From contig VZSR01003806.1 in NCBI GenBank assembly GCA_013398615.1, forward strand, positions 1,481,884-1,545,883: a stretch of 64,000 bases of DNA. The letters are read 5' to 3'. The notes under the pieces are model-generated. The model was not told the origin of the DNA. It searched no databases and saw only the letters and a program-made list of their open reading frames with translations. Shown here piece after piece: positions 63,107-64,000 of the stretch. Source of the DNA: Brachypodius melanocephalos (taxonomy: Eukaryota > Chordata > Aves > Passeriformes > Pycnonotidae). The position numbers were made by a program, and so were the translations under genes. How positions within the stretch are numbered: position 1 is the first letter of the stretch; every line of letters starts with the position of its first letter.

Positions 63107-64000
63107 GTAGGTGGTCACATGCTTTCATTTCATTCATCAAATCCTTGATAGCACATGGCACGTGTCAGAATACTGGGCAGGGAACAAAGTGCTTGGGTTG
63201 AAACAGTTGATCCCCAAGCTGTAAAAACCTTTAAAGTCAGTGCAAGTTATAAGTAATGCATGTCTCTTTTATTTACAGAAAAAAAAATACAGATAATAAT
63301 TAGAATTATGCCAGCAAGTGAAATCAAAACGTTGTGTGAGATAAAATGTAAAAGAAATTATTAAACTTTGTGTTTGGCACTGTTAAGTTATAAATTTCAC
63401 ACTTTATCTTTTAGGGTAGAGAAACAATGTTTGGAGCTTTTAGGTGAAAATACCCTACTTTAGAGTCCTGCAGCTGATTTTAAGGGTTTTTTTCTCATTT
63501 TGTGTTTTTATTCTTGTAATTCTGAACTTTTGGGATTGTTACAGATTATAAACTCCATCACAGCACCTCTAAACTTTATTTTTTTAATTAGTGTGCTGTT
63601 GTTAAACATCAGTAACTATGAACTCAAATTGAGTAAACAGTTCTTTTCTTGGAAAAGCTCTGGGACTGTATATTATGAAATGTGTGCAGTTGCTGTATTT
63701 GTGAGATGGTTTTATCTCCACCATGTCAAGTGAATCTCATCAGCTGCTATTGACATAATGCTTCTGAAAAGTCAAATACTTCCATACACCTCTAAACGAG
63801 TTTCTTTAAGAGTGTTCTTGTTTTAAATAAGATTTTATTTCATAAAGGAAGACACTCAGCTTCAGCTTCTTTCTTTTATTTATTTTTAAAAGATGGATCT
63901 TTATATCTGAAAAATTCACTTACATTGTATATGCATGTAGGATATATAGAAAAAAAATTTAAAAATCTCAAATTTAGCTTTAAAATTGAGTTATTTATCC
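63107..64000 (+). other. CSMD3: Start of the next CSMD3 intron
   Basis: Nearly 0.9 kb of AT-rich intron with no recognised repeat or exon. It continues beyond the window. Confidence 0.85.

Larger units (their letters stand above)
1..64000 (+). other. CSMD3: CSMD3 gene body (internal part, 11 exons seen)
   Basis: The whole window lies inside one gene. Eleven exons join in a single frame and give alternating CUB and sushi (complement control protein) modules. CSMD3 is known as a very large single-pass membrane protein of neurons whose extracellular part is almost entirely CUB and sushi repeats; it is linked to dendrite growth and synapse biology. The call rests on translated exons that match remembered CSMD3 nearly residue for residue, for example ERGYDTLTVGDAGKVGD and the NECHDPGIPING sushi start. 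CSMD1 has different residues at several of these places. Neither end of the gene is present. Confidence 0.88.

Overview
The window is vertebrate, almost certainly bird, nuclear DNA. It is AT-rich, its interspersed repeats are mostly CR1 LINE 3' ends plus a few solo LTRs of endogenous-retrovirus type, and it carries one large neuronal gene with short exons and long introns. The repeat mix suits a songbird, but species cannot be read from the sequence alone.

The only gene I can support is an internal part of CSMD3 (CUB and Sushi multiple domains 3) on the + strand. Eleven exons lie at 12294-12397, 17013-17125, 34553-34735, 36668-36994, 38785-38979, 43540-43678, 47666-47853, 54142-54330, 58081-58197, 59595-59810 and 62918-63106. 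All have GT-AG borders and join in one open frame of 1960 coding bases (about 653 residues). They encode, in order, the second part of one CUB domain, a sushi domain, CUB, sushi, CUB, sushi, CUB, sushi. By comparison with remembered human CSMD3 these are probably CUB3 to sushi 6. CSMD1 and CSMD2 share the architecture, but the residues fit CSMD3 better. Start codon, signal peptide, transmembrane segment and stop codon all lie outside the window.

Layout: 1-12293 is upstream intron with a CR1 tail and 24-bp minisatellite (147-450), an LTR fragment (2271-2703), a T/G-rich tract (7598-7808), a long CR1 (8960-10208) and a CR1 shred (10960-11060). From 12294 to 17125 lie the first two exons. A 17.4-kb intron follows (17126-34552); it holds CR1 pieces, an inverted CR1 pair and a possible unannotated cassette exon at 20458-20607. 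From 34553 to 38979 three exons are packed close together. From 38980 to 63106 six exons are spread out, with a CR1 split by a solo LTR (41376-43097), two more LTRs (52148-53031 and 54879-55455) and smaller CR1 pieces. The rest, to 64000, is the start of the next intron.

The most useful leads are the phase-compatible 150-bp candidate cassette exon, a possible alternative last exon at 48192, the LTR nested in a CR1, the uniform antisense orientation of all LTRs, and tandem or A-rich sequence sitting directly upstream of two acceptors. I saw no tRNA, rRNA, CRISPR or other independent protein-coding gene.
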